From assembly GCA_002706765.1 (NCBI GenBank), contig PAJV01000024.1, positions 221,562 to 285,561 of the forward strand: DNA of 64,000 nt, read 5' to 3'. Positions 9,820 through 17,895 of this stretch are shown in pieces. Numbering within the stretch: position 1 is the stretch's first letter; each line of letters starts with the position of its first letter. The notes beneath the pieces were generated by a model that had not been told where the DNA came from, searched no databases, and worked only from the letters and a program-made list of their open reading frames with translations. The position numbers and the translations under genes are program-made. Source of the stretch: Gimesia sp. GTDB lineage: Bacteria > Planctomycetota > Planctomycetia > Planctomycetales > Planctomycetaceae.

Positions 9820-10812
9820 TCACGGGGTGAGTTTGCCCTGCATTCCTTTTTCAGGGGCGGTGCCGCCGAGCGCTCTGGCAACGATCGTGAAATTATGATC
9901 CAGCATGCCCATGTAACTCCCTTCGTAGCTGCCTGCTTCTCCCATGGCATCAGAGAACAATTCGCCGCCAATAATAATCTCATGACCTTGCGCTTTCGCA
10001 CCATCGATCAACGCTGTGATATTCTTTTTAGAGACACTGCTTTCCACAAAGACAGCTTTGACATCTTTCGCGACCAGTAAATCAACCAGTTCGTTGATCC
10101 GTTTCAGACCGGCTTCTGATTCTGTAGAAATCCCCTGAACTCCCAGCACTTCCAGTCCATAAGCCCGGCCAAAATAATTGAAGGCATCATGCGAGGTGAT
10201 TAAAATTCGACTGTTCTGCGGTATGGACTGAATCACTTTCAATCCATACTCATGCAGCGTATTGAGTTGCTGTTTGTAGTCGTCAGCATTCTTCTGATAG
10301 TCAGCGGCGTGCCTGGGGTCATACCGGCTCAAAGCGTCTTTCACCGCATCAACACAGAGTGACCAGGTGGCGACATCCATCCAGACGTGGGGGTCGTAAT
10401 GACCGTTGAAATCGTCCGGTTCCAGTAAGGTTTTCTGGTCGATCAACTCCGTGACTGCAAAGACAGGTTTGTTGCGAGCGACCTTGATCAGGGTGTCCGC
10501 CATTTTTCCTTCCAGCATCAGTCCAGAATAAAAGACCATGTCGGAATTCATGATTGTCTGCACATCATCACGGCTGGCTTTATGCATGTGGGGGTCGACC
10601 CCCGAACCCATAATTTGTGTGACGGCCACATATTCTCGTCCTACATTTTTCACCAGATCTGCGACCATCCCCACGGTTGCGGCTACCGGAATCGGATATT
10701 TTAACTGCTTGTCTGACTGCTGATCAGAGGATTCTTCAGGAACCGAATCCTGCCTGGACTGGCAGCCTGCCAGTATGCCTAACATCAGGCTGAATGCGAG
10801 AAGCTTTCGCAT
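9820..10812 (-). CDS. Metal-binding lipoprotein of ABC importer (cluster 9)
   Basis: 330-residue substrate-binding protein. The signal ends in a lipobox (LGILAGC), so it is tethered to a membrane by lipidated Cys17. Candidate metal ligands are His in DPHMHKASRDD, His in YDPHVWMD, Glu in VFVESSVS and Asp in GGELFSDAMG. This His2-Glu-Asp set is that of Mn/Fe-type PsaA/MntC proteins, and the long His-rich loop of zinc-specific ZnuA is absent. Substrate as Mn or Fe is therefore inference. The ribosome site AGGAG lies 9 bases before the ATG. It is the first gene of the operon, directly behind the palindromic operator. Confidence 0.92.
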   Translation of the reverse strand: MRKLLAFSLMLGILAGCQSRQDSVPEESSDQQSDKQLKYPIPVAATVGMVADLVKNVGREYVAVTQIMGSGVDPHMHKASRDDVQTIMNSDMVFYSGLMLEGKMADTLIKVARNKPVFAVTELIDQKTLLEPDDFNGHYDPHVWMDVATWSLCVDAVKDALSRYDPRHAADYQKNADDYKQQLNTLHEYGLKVIQSIPQNSRILITSHDAFNYFGRAYGLEVLGVQGISTESEAGLKRINELVDLLVAKDVKAVFVESSVSKKNITALIDGAKAQGHEIIIGGELFSDAMGEAGSYEGSYMGMLDHNFTIVARALGGTAPEKGMQGKLTP

Positions 10813-10852
10813 TGATGATCTCCTGGTAGAGAATGTGTGTACAATGAATGTT

Positions 10853-10874
10853 AAATGTAGCCTAGGCTACATTT
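10853..10874. promoter_or_regulatory. Perfect 22-bp palindrome, candidate metal-repressor operator
   Basis: The 22 bases form a perfect inverted repeat with half-site AAATGTAGCCT and no spacer. The centre TAGCCTAGGCTA resembles the TAGSCTA core of DtxR-type boxes. It begins 6 bases downstream of the predicted -10 hexamer of the importer operon, so a bound dimer would cover the transcription start. It is 41 bases before the lipoprotein ATG. Confidence 0.75.
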
Positions 10875-10880
10875 GGTTTT

Positions 10881-10908
10881 ATTTTAGCAGAGTCCATGAT
10901 GGTGTCAA
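10881..10908 (-). promoter_or_regulatory. Strong sigma70 promoter of the metal importer operon
   Basis: On the minus strand a perfect TTGACA (10908-10903) is followed after 16 bases by TAAAAT (10886-10881, five of six matches). The start would fall in or beside the adjacent palindrome, a classical repression geometry. The promoter lies between the upstream hydrolase gene and the lipoprotein gene, so the importer is an independent transcription unit. Confidence 0.7.
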
Positions 10909-10929
10909 CACCAGCGGTGATTGTTGTAC

Positions 10930-13701
10930 TCAGGGTTTCAAGTGGCGATCAAAGAAGCCGATCACGGCAGGTCTGAGATCCTGCTGGCTGGGTTGCAGAT
11001 GGAAACTGTGCGGAGCACCTTCAATAATCAACAGCTCAGAGGGGAGATTCTCTTTCTGGAGTGCTGACTGCAGAACTTCTGACTGTTCCACGGGGACGGT
11101 TGTATCCTTTGTTCCATGTAAGATCAGGAAGGGGGGATCGTCTTTTGTGAGGTGTGAAACGGCCGAAGCCTGTTGGCTGAGTTCTTTCTCCTCTTTGGTG
11201 AAGGAGTCCAGCAGATCGCGTGATTTTGCCAGGGTCATCAGGTCATGTGCGCCATACATGGGGACGACGGCCTGAATTTTCGTAGAAAAATCGGTATAGG
11301 GACCTTCCGGATCGAGTTGAGGATCATCGCCGGTCACCGCCAGCATGGCGACCAGATGTCCTCCCGCTGACCCGCCAATGGCGCCGATATGGTCAGGATT
11401 AATCTGATACTGCCTGGCGTGCTTTCTTAAATAACGGACCGCGGTTTTACAGTCCTGCAGATTGCCCGGCCAGACCTGCTTGAGATTCTCTGTAAATTTA
11501 GAGTGCCGTCTGGCGAGTTGATAATTAATACTGGCGCAGACGTAGCCGGCTTTGGCCAGATTATTTCCGATGTTCAACTCGCGGCGGGCTGCTTTATCAC
11601 CGCCGTGCCAGCCTCCGCCGTGAATGATCACGACAGCCGGATAAGGGCCGCTTTGAAATTGAGGATCGGGCAGATACAGGTCCAGTTTTTCGCTGCGTCC
11701 ATCGCCCAGATAATCGAGATCTTTTTTGATCTGGACCTGGGACAACTCCTGTTTCACACGTTCGCTGGGATCCAGGAATTTTACTTTATCTTTTCCGGCC
11801 AGCGCGACCAGGTCTTTGATATCAAACTGCTGCAGTAATCCAAAGCAGAAGAGTTCCGGTGCCTGATTGACAGATTGATCCTGTTCAATCACTTCTTTTA
11901 ACGAACCCAGAGAGCCTTGTAGTTCAACGCCGGAGAAGACCTGCGGATCGATGGCGGCTGCTATGAGAGTGAACAGGCTGCTGCGGGGGCCGACAGACTG
12001 AATTTTGACGGAAGTCTGTTTTTTCTGATCACGTAACCAGTGTGCAATCGAAGTTAACTGGCTGGCCTGGATTCCCAGGGGGCGCTCTCCCACTGCGGCG
12101 ACCAGCAGTCCGTACAGAAAGTCACGTTGACTGATTTTCGATTCGCCAAAGTAAAAGGGATCGACGGCCAGCACCGTTTCTCCCTGTGACAGTAACTTCT
12201 GAACCTGTTCTGCCAGACTTTTGCGACCTGCATCTGCTACGAGGATTGTCGTGGATTCCGAAGGGCCGTTGGAGAATTCTACTGCGGGGACGGTCCAGCT
12301 TTTGTCGATTTTCAGTTTCCAGAATGTGACTTGAGTTTTGCCTGTTGTTGTCTGGCTGGATTGTGTGGCCTTAAGTGGAGACTCTGCGGGCTCGAAGTGC
12401 ACGACCTGTTTGAGTGCAGCGCGCTGTTTTTCCGGAGTGGATTTCGTACGCCGGGGCAGATTCTGGCAGAGCTTGAGAGCCAGTGTATGGAAGTCGGCAT
12501 TATTTTCAGGTAGTTCGACTTTGAGTTCCTCTGCTGATTTGAGTTCGGCGTTACATTCGATTTCCTTGACCGGTAAGGGATTGCCCGGTTCCGAAAAATG
12601 AGCCGACAGCATGCGATAGAGGGCTTCGCGATTGTCCTGGAGGAAATTATGATCGCCGGGATCGTCGTTGACGTGTTTCTGCAGATTGTTTTCTTTGTCA
12701 TAGAGTTTAAAGATCGGGAAGGCTGCCTTTAAAAGCGGGGGTTGTGCATAACCCGATTCAAAGCAGCAGTTGTCTTTGGAGTTGTTGGTGAGCAGGGTGG
12801 GACGGGGAGCCCGCATTGCGGTCAAATGGGTGTAGTCAGCATAGACGGCCAGGTCATTGGGGGTCTGTTCGGAATCCCCCAGATCTTTTGTGTGATCAAC
12901 GCGTGTCAGGAAGCTGGAATAGCCGGCGACCGGGTTGGAAAGCGTCACTCGTTCATCCAGCGAACTGATGAAAATGGTCTGCCAGCCACCGCCTGAAAGG
13001 CCGGCCACCGCGACACGATTCGGATCAGCATGGGGGTGCGATAAGAGGACATCCAGGCCCCGTTTCATGGACAGATAAAAAGGGGCCAGGCCGCTTGTAC
13101 CACACAAGTCGAGCTGGTTCATTTTATAATGTGTAAAACCGGAAGCATTGAGCTGCCCCATGCCCAGCCATTCGATGTTGATCGCCAGCATGCCCCGCTT
13201 CGCCTGGTTGATACAGCGGACCTGCTTGTAGTCAGCCGCTTTTCCGTTGCGGTCATGACCATTCACATTCATGACGACAGGAACTTTTCCTGTCAACTTG
13301 TGGGGAACATATAATACCGCGGGCACCCAGAGGCCGGGCAGTGCTTCAAAGCGTAACTTCTGGATTTTATACTCGGGGCCGCCCTCGATTGTTTCGAGCC
13401 AGACGACTTTCAGTTTAGCGTCCCGCCATTTTTCGGCTTCTCCACGAAAAACCACTTTATTCAGAACGTTGCTGCGGACTTGCGAAATATATTTTTCCCA
13501 TTCCTCAACGCTGCTGATTTCCGGCATGCCGGGAACACGCGGCGCAATGAAGGCCTGCACTTCTTTCCAGGGAAGATCTTTTTCCAGCACCGGCTGAGAT
13601 AACAGACTTTTCAGATCGGGTTCAGCCGCCTGTGAGAGGGTGAGCCCCGTTAGAAACAGGCACGAGAGCAAAAGAATGGTACGGACTGGCAGGGTAAGCA
13701 T
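10930..13701 (-). CDS. Exported double alpha/beta-hydrolase (acetyl-esterase-like plus BD-FAE-like)
   Basis: 923 residues with two hydrolase modules. The chosen ATG at 13701 has GGGAG upstream and starts a clear signal peptide (MLTLPVRTILLLSCLFLTGL...SQA); the frame extends 31 codons further without one. The first module (about 60-420) resembles acetyl-xylan-esterase/AXE-type planctomycete hydrolases: VNGHDRNG, nucleophile in GLSGGGWQ (Ser236), and a late His in DDPGDHNF. A linker of about 250 residues (430-680) looks like a degenerate hydrolase. The last ~240 residues form a BD-FAE/carboxylesterase-like module with oxyanion HGGGWHGG, GGSAGGH (Ser778), Asp in HGTKDTTVP and His in GAPHSFH. Likely deacylates polysaccharides outside the cytoplasm; substrate unknown. 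Confidence 0.82.
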   Translation of the reverse strand: MLTLPVRTILLLSCLFLTGLTLSQAAEPDLKSLLSQPVLEKDLPWKEVQAFIAPRVPGMPEISSVEEWEKYISQVRSNVLNKVVFRGEAEKWRDAKLKVVWLETIEGGPEYKIQKLRFEALPGLWVPAVLYVPHKLTGKVPVVMNVNGHDRNGKAADYKQVRCINQAKRGMLAINIEWLGMGQLNASGFTHYKMNQLDLCGTSGLAPFYLSMKRGLDVLLSHPHADPNRVAVAGLSGGGWQTIFISSLDERVTLSNPVAGYSSFLTRVDHTKDLGDSEQTPNDLAVYADYTHLTAMRAPRPTLLTNNSKDNCCFESGYAQPPLLKAAFPIFKLYDKENNLQKHVNDDPGDHNFLQDNREALYRMLSAHFSEPGNPLPVKEIECNAELKSAEELKVELPENNADFHTLALKLCQNLPRRTKSTPEKQRAALKQVVHFEPAESPLKATQSSQTTTGKTQVTFWKLKIDKSWTVPAVEFSNGPSESTTILVADAGRKSLAEQVQKLLSQGETVLAVDPFYFGESKISQRDFLYGLLVAAVGERPLGIQASQLTSIAHWLRDQKKQTSVKIQSVGPRSSLFTLIAAAIDPQVFSGVELQGSLGSLKEVIEQDQSVNQAPELFCFGLLQQFDIKDLVALAGKDKVKFLDPSERVKQELSQVQIKKDLDYLGDGRSEKLDLYLPDPQFQSGPYPAVVIIHGGGWHGGDKAARRELNIGNNLAKAGYVCASINYQLARRHSKFTENLKQVWPGNLQDCKTAVRYLRKHARQYQINPDHIGAIGGSAGGHLVAMLAVTGDDPQLDPEGPYTDFSTKIQAVVPMYGAHDLMTLAKSRDLLDSFTKEEKELSQQASAVSHLTKDDPPFLILHGTKDTTVPVEQSEVLQSALQKENLPSELLIIEGAPHSFHLQPSQQDLRPAVIGFFDRHLKP

Positions 13702-13941
13702 GGTTGTCTCTCCCGGTGGATGCAGGCGGGTATGATTCAAAGCTGTTTTCTGGTGCTGACATGACTCCAGAGATTCGACTTGGAACGGGGGCACGGAACA
13801 GACCTCAGGTTACCCCGGTCCCATTTTACTCTGAAGGCATCCTTTTATTTTGAGAGATGGATACAGTCAGCACAAGTTGGATCATAAAATTAAAGAATGT
13901 CTGGTGATAAAAACCGAGCTTCAGCATCCCGTTCGAGAGAG

Positions 13942-14763
13942 TTATCCTTTGCCGAGTTCTATGGAGCGGTTTGTTGCCGCGCTGACTGCGTTCATCAGGC
14001 TGTTTCTTAATCCGCCGGCTTCCAGCGCGTGAATTCCCGCGATCGTGGTTCCTCCGGGGCTGGTCACCGCGTCTTTGAGAGTGCCGGGATGTTCGCCTGT
14101 CTGCAGGACCATTTCAGCGGCCCCTTTCACAGTCTGGGCAGCCAGTTGTGTGGCGATGTGACGTGGCAGCCCCACGCGGACTCCACCATCGCTGAGGGCT
14201 TCAATCACCTGGTAGATATAGGCAGGGCCGCTGCCTGACAGGCCGGTGACCGCGTCAAGTTGAGACTCGGGAACTTCAAAAGCGATCCCGACCGTCGAAA
14301 GTAATGTCTCCACCAGCTGCGCATCTTCTGTCGATGCCTGTCCGCCACGCGCAAAAGCAGAGGCACCCTGTTTGACCAGGCAGGGGGTGTTGGGCATTAC
14401 ACGGATCATGCGAGTGGATTTTCCCAGGGTATCCAGAAACAGAGCAAGTGGGCAGCCGGCCGCGATGGAAATCAGGAGGTGCTGGGTGGTCACAGCTGAT
14501 TTGATTTCCCGAAGCACGTCGGGAATCTGCTGGGGTTTGACCGAGAGAATGATGATCTCTGACTGTTCCAGGACCAGCTGATTCGAGGAAACTGACCGTG
14601 CGCCGGTCTCCTGGACGAACTTCTGCCTGGCAGCTTCATAAGTGTCGCTGGCACAGACATGGTCTTTTGTTGTGAATCCAGAGGAAATTAGTCCTCCTGC
14701 CAGAGCGGTTGCCATACGACCAGATCCGATGAAGCCGACCCGGGAGAGACTCTGTTCTGTCAT
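13942..14763 (-). CDS. proC: Pyrroline-5-carboxylate reductase
   Basis: 273 residues, normal length for ProC, which reduces pyrroline-5-carboxylate to proline with NAD(P)H. The N-terminal Rossmann motif is VGFIGSGRMATAL, followed by SVKPQQ; RVMPNTPCLVKQGASAF and the C-terminal signature segment (LKDAVTSPGGTTIAGIHALE) are family-specific. It is transcribed divergently from mqnA. Proline synthesis is a housekeeping function, and nothing in the sequence looks unusual. Confidence 0.95.
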   Translation of the reverse strand: MTEQSLSRVGFIGSGRMATALAGGLISSGFTTKDHVCASDTYEAARQKFVQETGARSVSSNQLVLEQSEIIILSVKPQQIPDVLREIKSAVTTQHLLISIAAGCPLALFLDTLGKSTRMIRVMPNTPCLVKQGASAFARGGQASTEDAQLVETLLSTVGIAFEVPESQLDAVTGLSGSGPAYIYQVIEALSDGGVRVGLPRHIATQLAAQTVKGAAEMVLQTGEHPGTLKDAVTSPGGTTIAGIHALEAGGLRNSLMNAVSAATNRSIELGKG

Positions 14764-15051
14764 GCTGTTACTGCTTTCTGCTGCCTGTAGTTATGGTGAT
14801 CACCTGCGGCAGGACGCCAAATTTGGTCTGTCCTTGGATTTTCAAGTGGATATTCCCTGATTGAGGGGGCATAAACTGCTAGAATAAGATAATGTATGCC
14901 AAGTTACGTACGGAATTGTAACACCTGTAGTCAGAATGTGCACGAGAGCGCGTTCTCTGAATGATTTACCATAGTGTGAGCTGATTGCGAGATGAAGACT
15001 GCTGGCTATAATAAGTTGGACAATGCAACCGGAAATGAAAGCCAAACGATA

Positions 15052-15873
15052 ATGTCTGACTTGATTCCACCCCCAATCCGTGTGGGGGCGGTCTCCTATC
15101 TCAACTCGAAGCCTTTGATTGAAGATCTGGAAGCGCTCGCCGAAAATACTGAACTGATGTTGGATTATCCCAGTCTGCTGGCGGATGATCTGGCTGCCGG
15201 GCGTATCGATGTGGGTTTGATTCCTTCGATTGAAGTGATCCGCAGTTCTGAATATGAAATCATATCCAATGCCTGTGTGGCCACCCAGGGTCCGGTTTTG
15301 AGTGTTAAAATGTATAGCAGAGTGCCTCTGGGGCAGATTAAAAGGCTTGCGCTGGATATGGGTTCGCGAACGAGCGCGACACTGGTTCGGATTATGCTGG
15401 CAGAGCAATATGGCGTTTATCCGGAAGTCGAGCCGCTGCCCATCGAGAAGACGATCGAAGCCAGTACGGCTGATGCCATTTTATTAATCGGGGATCGTGC
15501 CATCCACACCCCGGAGACAAGCTTTGCAGCGACCTGGGATCTGGGAGAAGAATGGTTACGCTGGACGGGTCTTCCGTTTGTATTTGCCATGTGGGCCGTT
15601 CGACGCGATCAGGAAACGGGTTCGCTGGAATCGGCGCTGTGTCAGGCGCGGGATAAAGGCGTGTCGCTGCTGGATGAAATTGCCCGCCGGGAAGCCCCGA
15701 AGCTGGGCATTGACGAATCGGTAGCCAGAAGCTATCTGAAAAATAATCTGAGTTTTTATCTGGGGCCCGCGGAACGTTGCGGGTTACGTTTGTTTCAAGA
15801 ATTAGCTATTAAAACGGGACTTGCGCCCGAGGGGGTTCCTCTTGTCTTCCGAAATTGCATCTCTGCTGGATAA
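15052..15873 (+). CDS. mqnA: Chorismate dehydratase, futalosine pathway
   Basis: MqnA dehydrates chorismate to 3-enolpyruvyl-benzoate, the first step of futalosine-dependent menaquinone synthesis. The N-terminal VGAVSYLNSKPL, the DVGLIPSIE segment and LALDMGSRTSATLVRI match the MqnA/MqnD periplasmic-binding-like fold. The ATG at 15052 gives a normal ~273-residue protein; an in-frame ATG at 14992 would add 20 residues without domain content. It overlaps mqnC by 32 bases, so expression is coupled. Nothing is missing from the expected motifs. Confidence 0.92.
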   Translation: MSDLIPPPIRVGAVSYLNSKPLIEDLEALAENTELMLDYPSLLADDLAAGRIDVGLIPSIEVIRSSEYEIISNACVATQGPVLSVKMYSRVPLGQIKRLALDMGSRTSATLVRIMLAEQYGVYPEVEPLPIEKTIEASTADAILLIGDRAIHTPETSFAATWDLGEEWLRWTGLPFVFAMWAVRRDQETGSLESALCQARDKGVSLLDEIARREAPKLGIDESVARSYLKNNLSFYLGPAERCGLRLFQELAIKTGLAPEGVPLVFRNCISAG

Positions 15874-16972
15874 AGCGGTCGCCGGCGAACGACTGAACCG
15901 AGAAGAGGGACTCAAGCTGATGGAGTCTCACGATCTGGTTGCGCTGGGTCGTGCGGCAAATGAAGTCACAAAACGTCTGCATCCGGAACCATATCGCACT
16001 TACAACATTGATCGGAATATTAACTATTCCAATTCCTGTACGGCGGTCTGTGATTTTTGTGCCTTTTATCGCAATCCCAAATCTCCCGAAGTCTATGTAC
16101 TCAAACCCGAGCAGTTGTATCAGAAGATTGAAGAGACGATCGAACTGGGCGGCGATCAGATCCTCCTGCAGGGGGGGCTGCATCCCACGCTGAAACTGGA
16201 ATGGTATGAGGATCTGCTGCGCGATCTGCGCGAACGCTATCCCACCATTAATGTCCACGGTTTCAGCCCTCCTGAAATTCATCACTTCACAAAAGTCAAT
16301 AAGCTCTCGCTGCGTCAGGTGCTCGAACGGCTTAAGGCTGCTGGCCTGGGAAGCGTACCCGGCGGCGGGGGAGAGATTCTCGTCGATCGTGTGCGGAAAG
16401 AGATCACACGAGGCAAAGTCCTGACCGATGAATGGCTCGACGTGAATCGTGTCTGGCATGAACTGGGGGGCATCTCCAGTGCTACGATGATGTTCGGCCA
16501 TATCGAAACACTGGCAGAACGCATCGAACATCTGGATCGTCTGCGTGAACTTCAAGATGAAACGCATGGCTTTTCTGCTTTCATCTGCTGGACACTTCAG
16601 CCGGATCATACGGACATGGATTATGTTCCTCCAGCGGGGGCGTTTGAGTATTTAAAGACACAGGCCGTGAGTCGACTGTACCTGGATAACTTCCAGAATA
16701 TTCAGTCATCCTGGGTCACCCAGGGAGAAAAAACCGGTCAGATGGCACTCTTTTTTGGTGCCAATGATATGGGCAGCCTGATGATCGAAGAAAATGTGGT
16801 TTCCCAGGCCGGGACCACCCATCATCTGACTGTTGAGACGATTCGACGCTGTATCACCGAATCGGGTTATATTCCTCGGCAGCGGAATGTCTTTTATGAC
16901 TATATCGATGATCCCGATTCCAGCGGTCCTGCCAAAGGAGCAGGTCACGTTCCTCTGCCCGTGCTCAACTGA
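15842..16972 (+). CDS. mqnC: Cyclic dehypoxanthinyl futalosine synthase, radical SAM
   Basis: MqnC is a radical SAM enzyme that closes the ring of dehypoxanthine futalosine. The 4Fe-4S cysteines sit in NSCTAVCDFCAFYR (C66, C70, C73, CX3CX2C). DRNINYSN before them, LLQGGLHP and FSPPEIHHF distinguish MqnC from MqnE. The start chosen is TTG 15842, which has GAGGGGG seven bases upstream; another TTG at 15821 lacks a ribosome site. The start lies inside mqnA. mqnE, mqnB and mqnD are not in the window, so the remaining steps must be encoded elsewhere. Confidence 0.93.
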   Translation: MSSEIASLLDKAVAGERLNREEGLKLMESHDLVALGRAANEVTKRLHPEPYRTYNIDRNINYSNSCTAVCDFCAFYRNPKSPEVYVLKPEQLYQKIEETIELGGDQILLQGGLHPTLKLEWYEDLLRDLRERYPTINVHGFSPPEIHHFTKVNKLSLRQVLERLKAAGLGSVPGGGGEILVDRVRKEITRGKVLTDEWLDVNRVWHELGGISSATMMFGHIETLAERIEHLDRLRELQDETHGFSAFICWTLQPDHTDMDYVPPAGAFEYLKTQAVSRLYLDNFQNIQSSWVTQGEKTGQMALFFGANDMGSLMIEENVVSQAGTTHHLTVETIRRCITESGYIPRQRNVFYDYIDDPDSSGPAKGAGHVPLPVLN

Positions 16973-17128
16973 CAGAAAATTGATCATACACTCAGCTCAG
17001 GTCAGCCGATTCGCGGTGATAGGCTATGCTTACCTGTAATAATAACGTATAAGTAAGCCTCTCTACTCGGTTGATTGGCGCGATGCTGATCGTCTGATTT
17101 ACGCGGGCATTTGGGATAATGGACGGAT

Positions 17129-17890
17129 ATGATTCACGTCGAAGGTCTGAGCAAAAGTTTCGATGATTTGCGTCGTGGCAGTATTGTCGCGCTCGACTCG
17201 GTGAGCTTTGATGTTCAGGCGGGAGAAATCTTCGGCTTACTGGGACCTAATGGAGCCGGCAAGACGACCTGCCTGCGGATGCTGAGTACGGTACTGCAGC
17301 CGACGGGCGGAACGGCAATTGTCGCCGGCTACAATGTCGCGACCCATCCCCAGGATGTGCGTGGGCAGATTGGATTCATGTCCTGCAACACCGGTATCTA
17401 TGATCGGATGACTGCCTGGGAGATGGTAGAATACTTTGGTCGACTCTACGGCATCGAGGAGCAGGAACTCCAGGAGAGGCTGGATCGCATTTTCACCACT
17501 CTGCAGATGCAGGACATCAGGGATATGCTCGGTTCCAAAATGTCGACCGGCATGAAGCAGAAAGTCTCCATTGCCCGCACGATCATTCATGACCCACCCG
17601 TGCTGATCTTCGACGAACCCACAACAGGACTTGATGTTCTGGTCGCGCGTGCCGTCTTGAAAACAATAGAAGCGTTGCGCGAGGAGGGCAAGTGCATTAT
17701 TTTTTCGACTCATATCATGCGGGAAGTTGAAAAGTTATGTGATCGCGTCGCGGTGATTTACAAAGGAAAAATTCTGGCGATCGGTAGTATCCCGGAACTG
17801 GAAGAACAATATCACGAGTCGGATATGGAAGAGTTGTTCTTCAGTTTAATTCAACAGCATGAAGACCAGCTGGCGATGAAGGCTCAATAA
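17129..17890 (+). CDS. ABC exporter ATPase, NatA-like
   Basis: 253-residue ATPase with Walker [10 protein letters not shown], a signature reading [14 protein letters not shown] (LSGGQ replaced by MSTGM, common in NatA/ABC-2 exporters) and Walker [13 protein letters not shown]. The [21 protein letters not shown] segment is the usual H-loop. It precedes the membrane partner by 5 bases and is clearly co-transcribed. NatA-NatB couples export sodium in Bacillus; here substrate is inference only. The ATG has GGACGG just upstream. Confidence 0.9.
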   Translation: MIHVEGLSKSFDDLRRGSIVALDSVSFDVQAGEIFGLLGPNGAGKTTCLRMLSTVLQPTGGTAIVAGYNVATHPQDVRGQIGFMSCNTGIYDRMTAWEMVEYFGRLYGIEEQELQERLDRIFTTLQMQDIRDMLGSKMSTGMKQKVSIARTIIHDPPVLIFDEPTTGLDVLVARAVLKTIEALREEGKCIIFSTHIMREVEKLCDRVAVIYKGKILAIGSIPELEEQYHESDMEELFFSLIQQHEDQLAMKAQ

Positions 17891-17895
17891 TTCAG

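Noticed and set aside
14842-15408. 188-codon minus-strand frame opposite mqnA
   Set aside because: Antisense shadow of a well-supported gene with no ribosome site and no family motif.
15809-16609. 266-codon minus-strand frame opposite mqnC
   Set aside because: Composition reflects the complement of mqnC; the plus strand carries the radical SAM motif.
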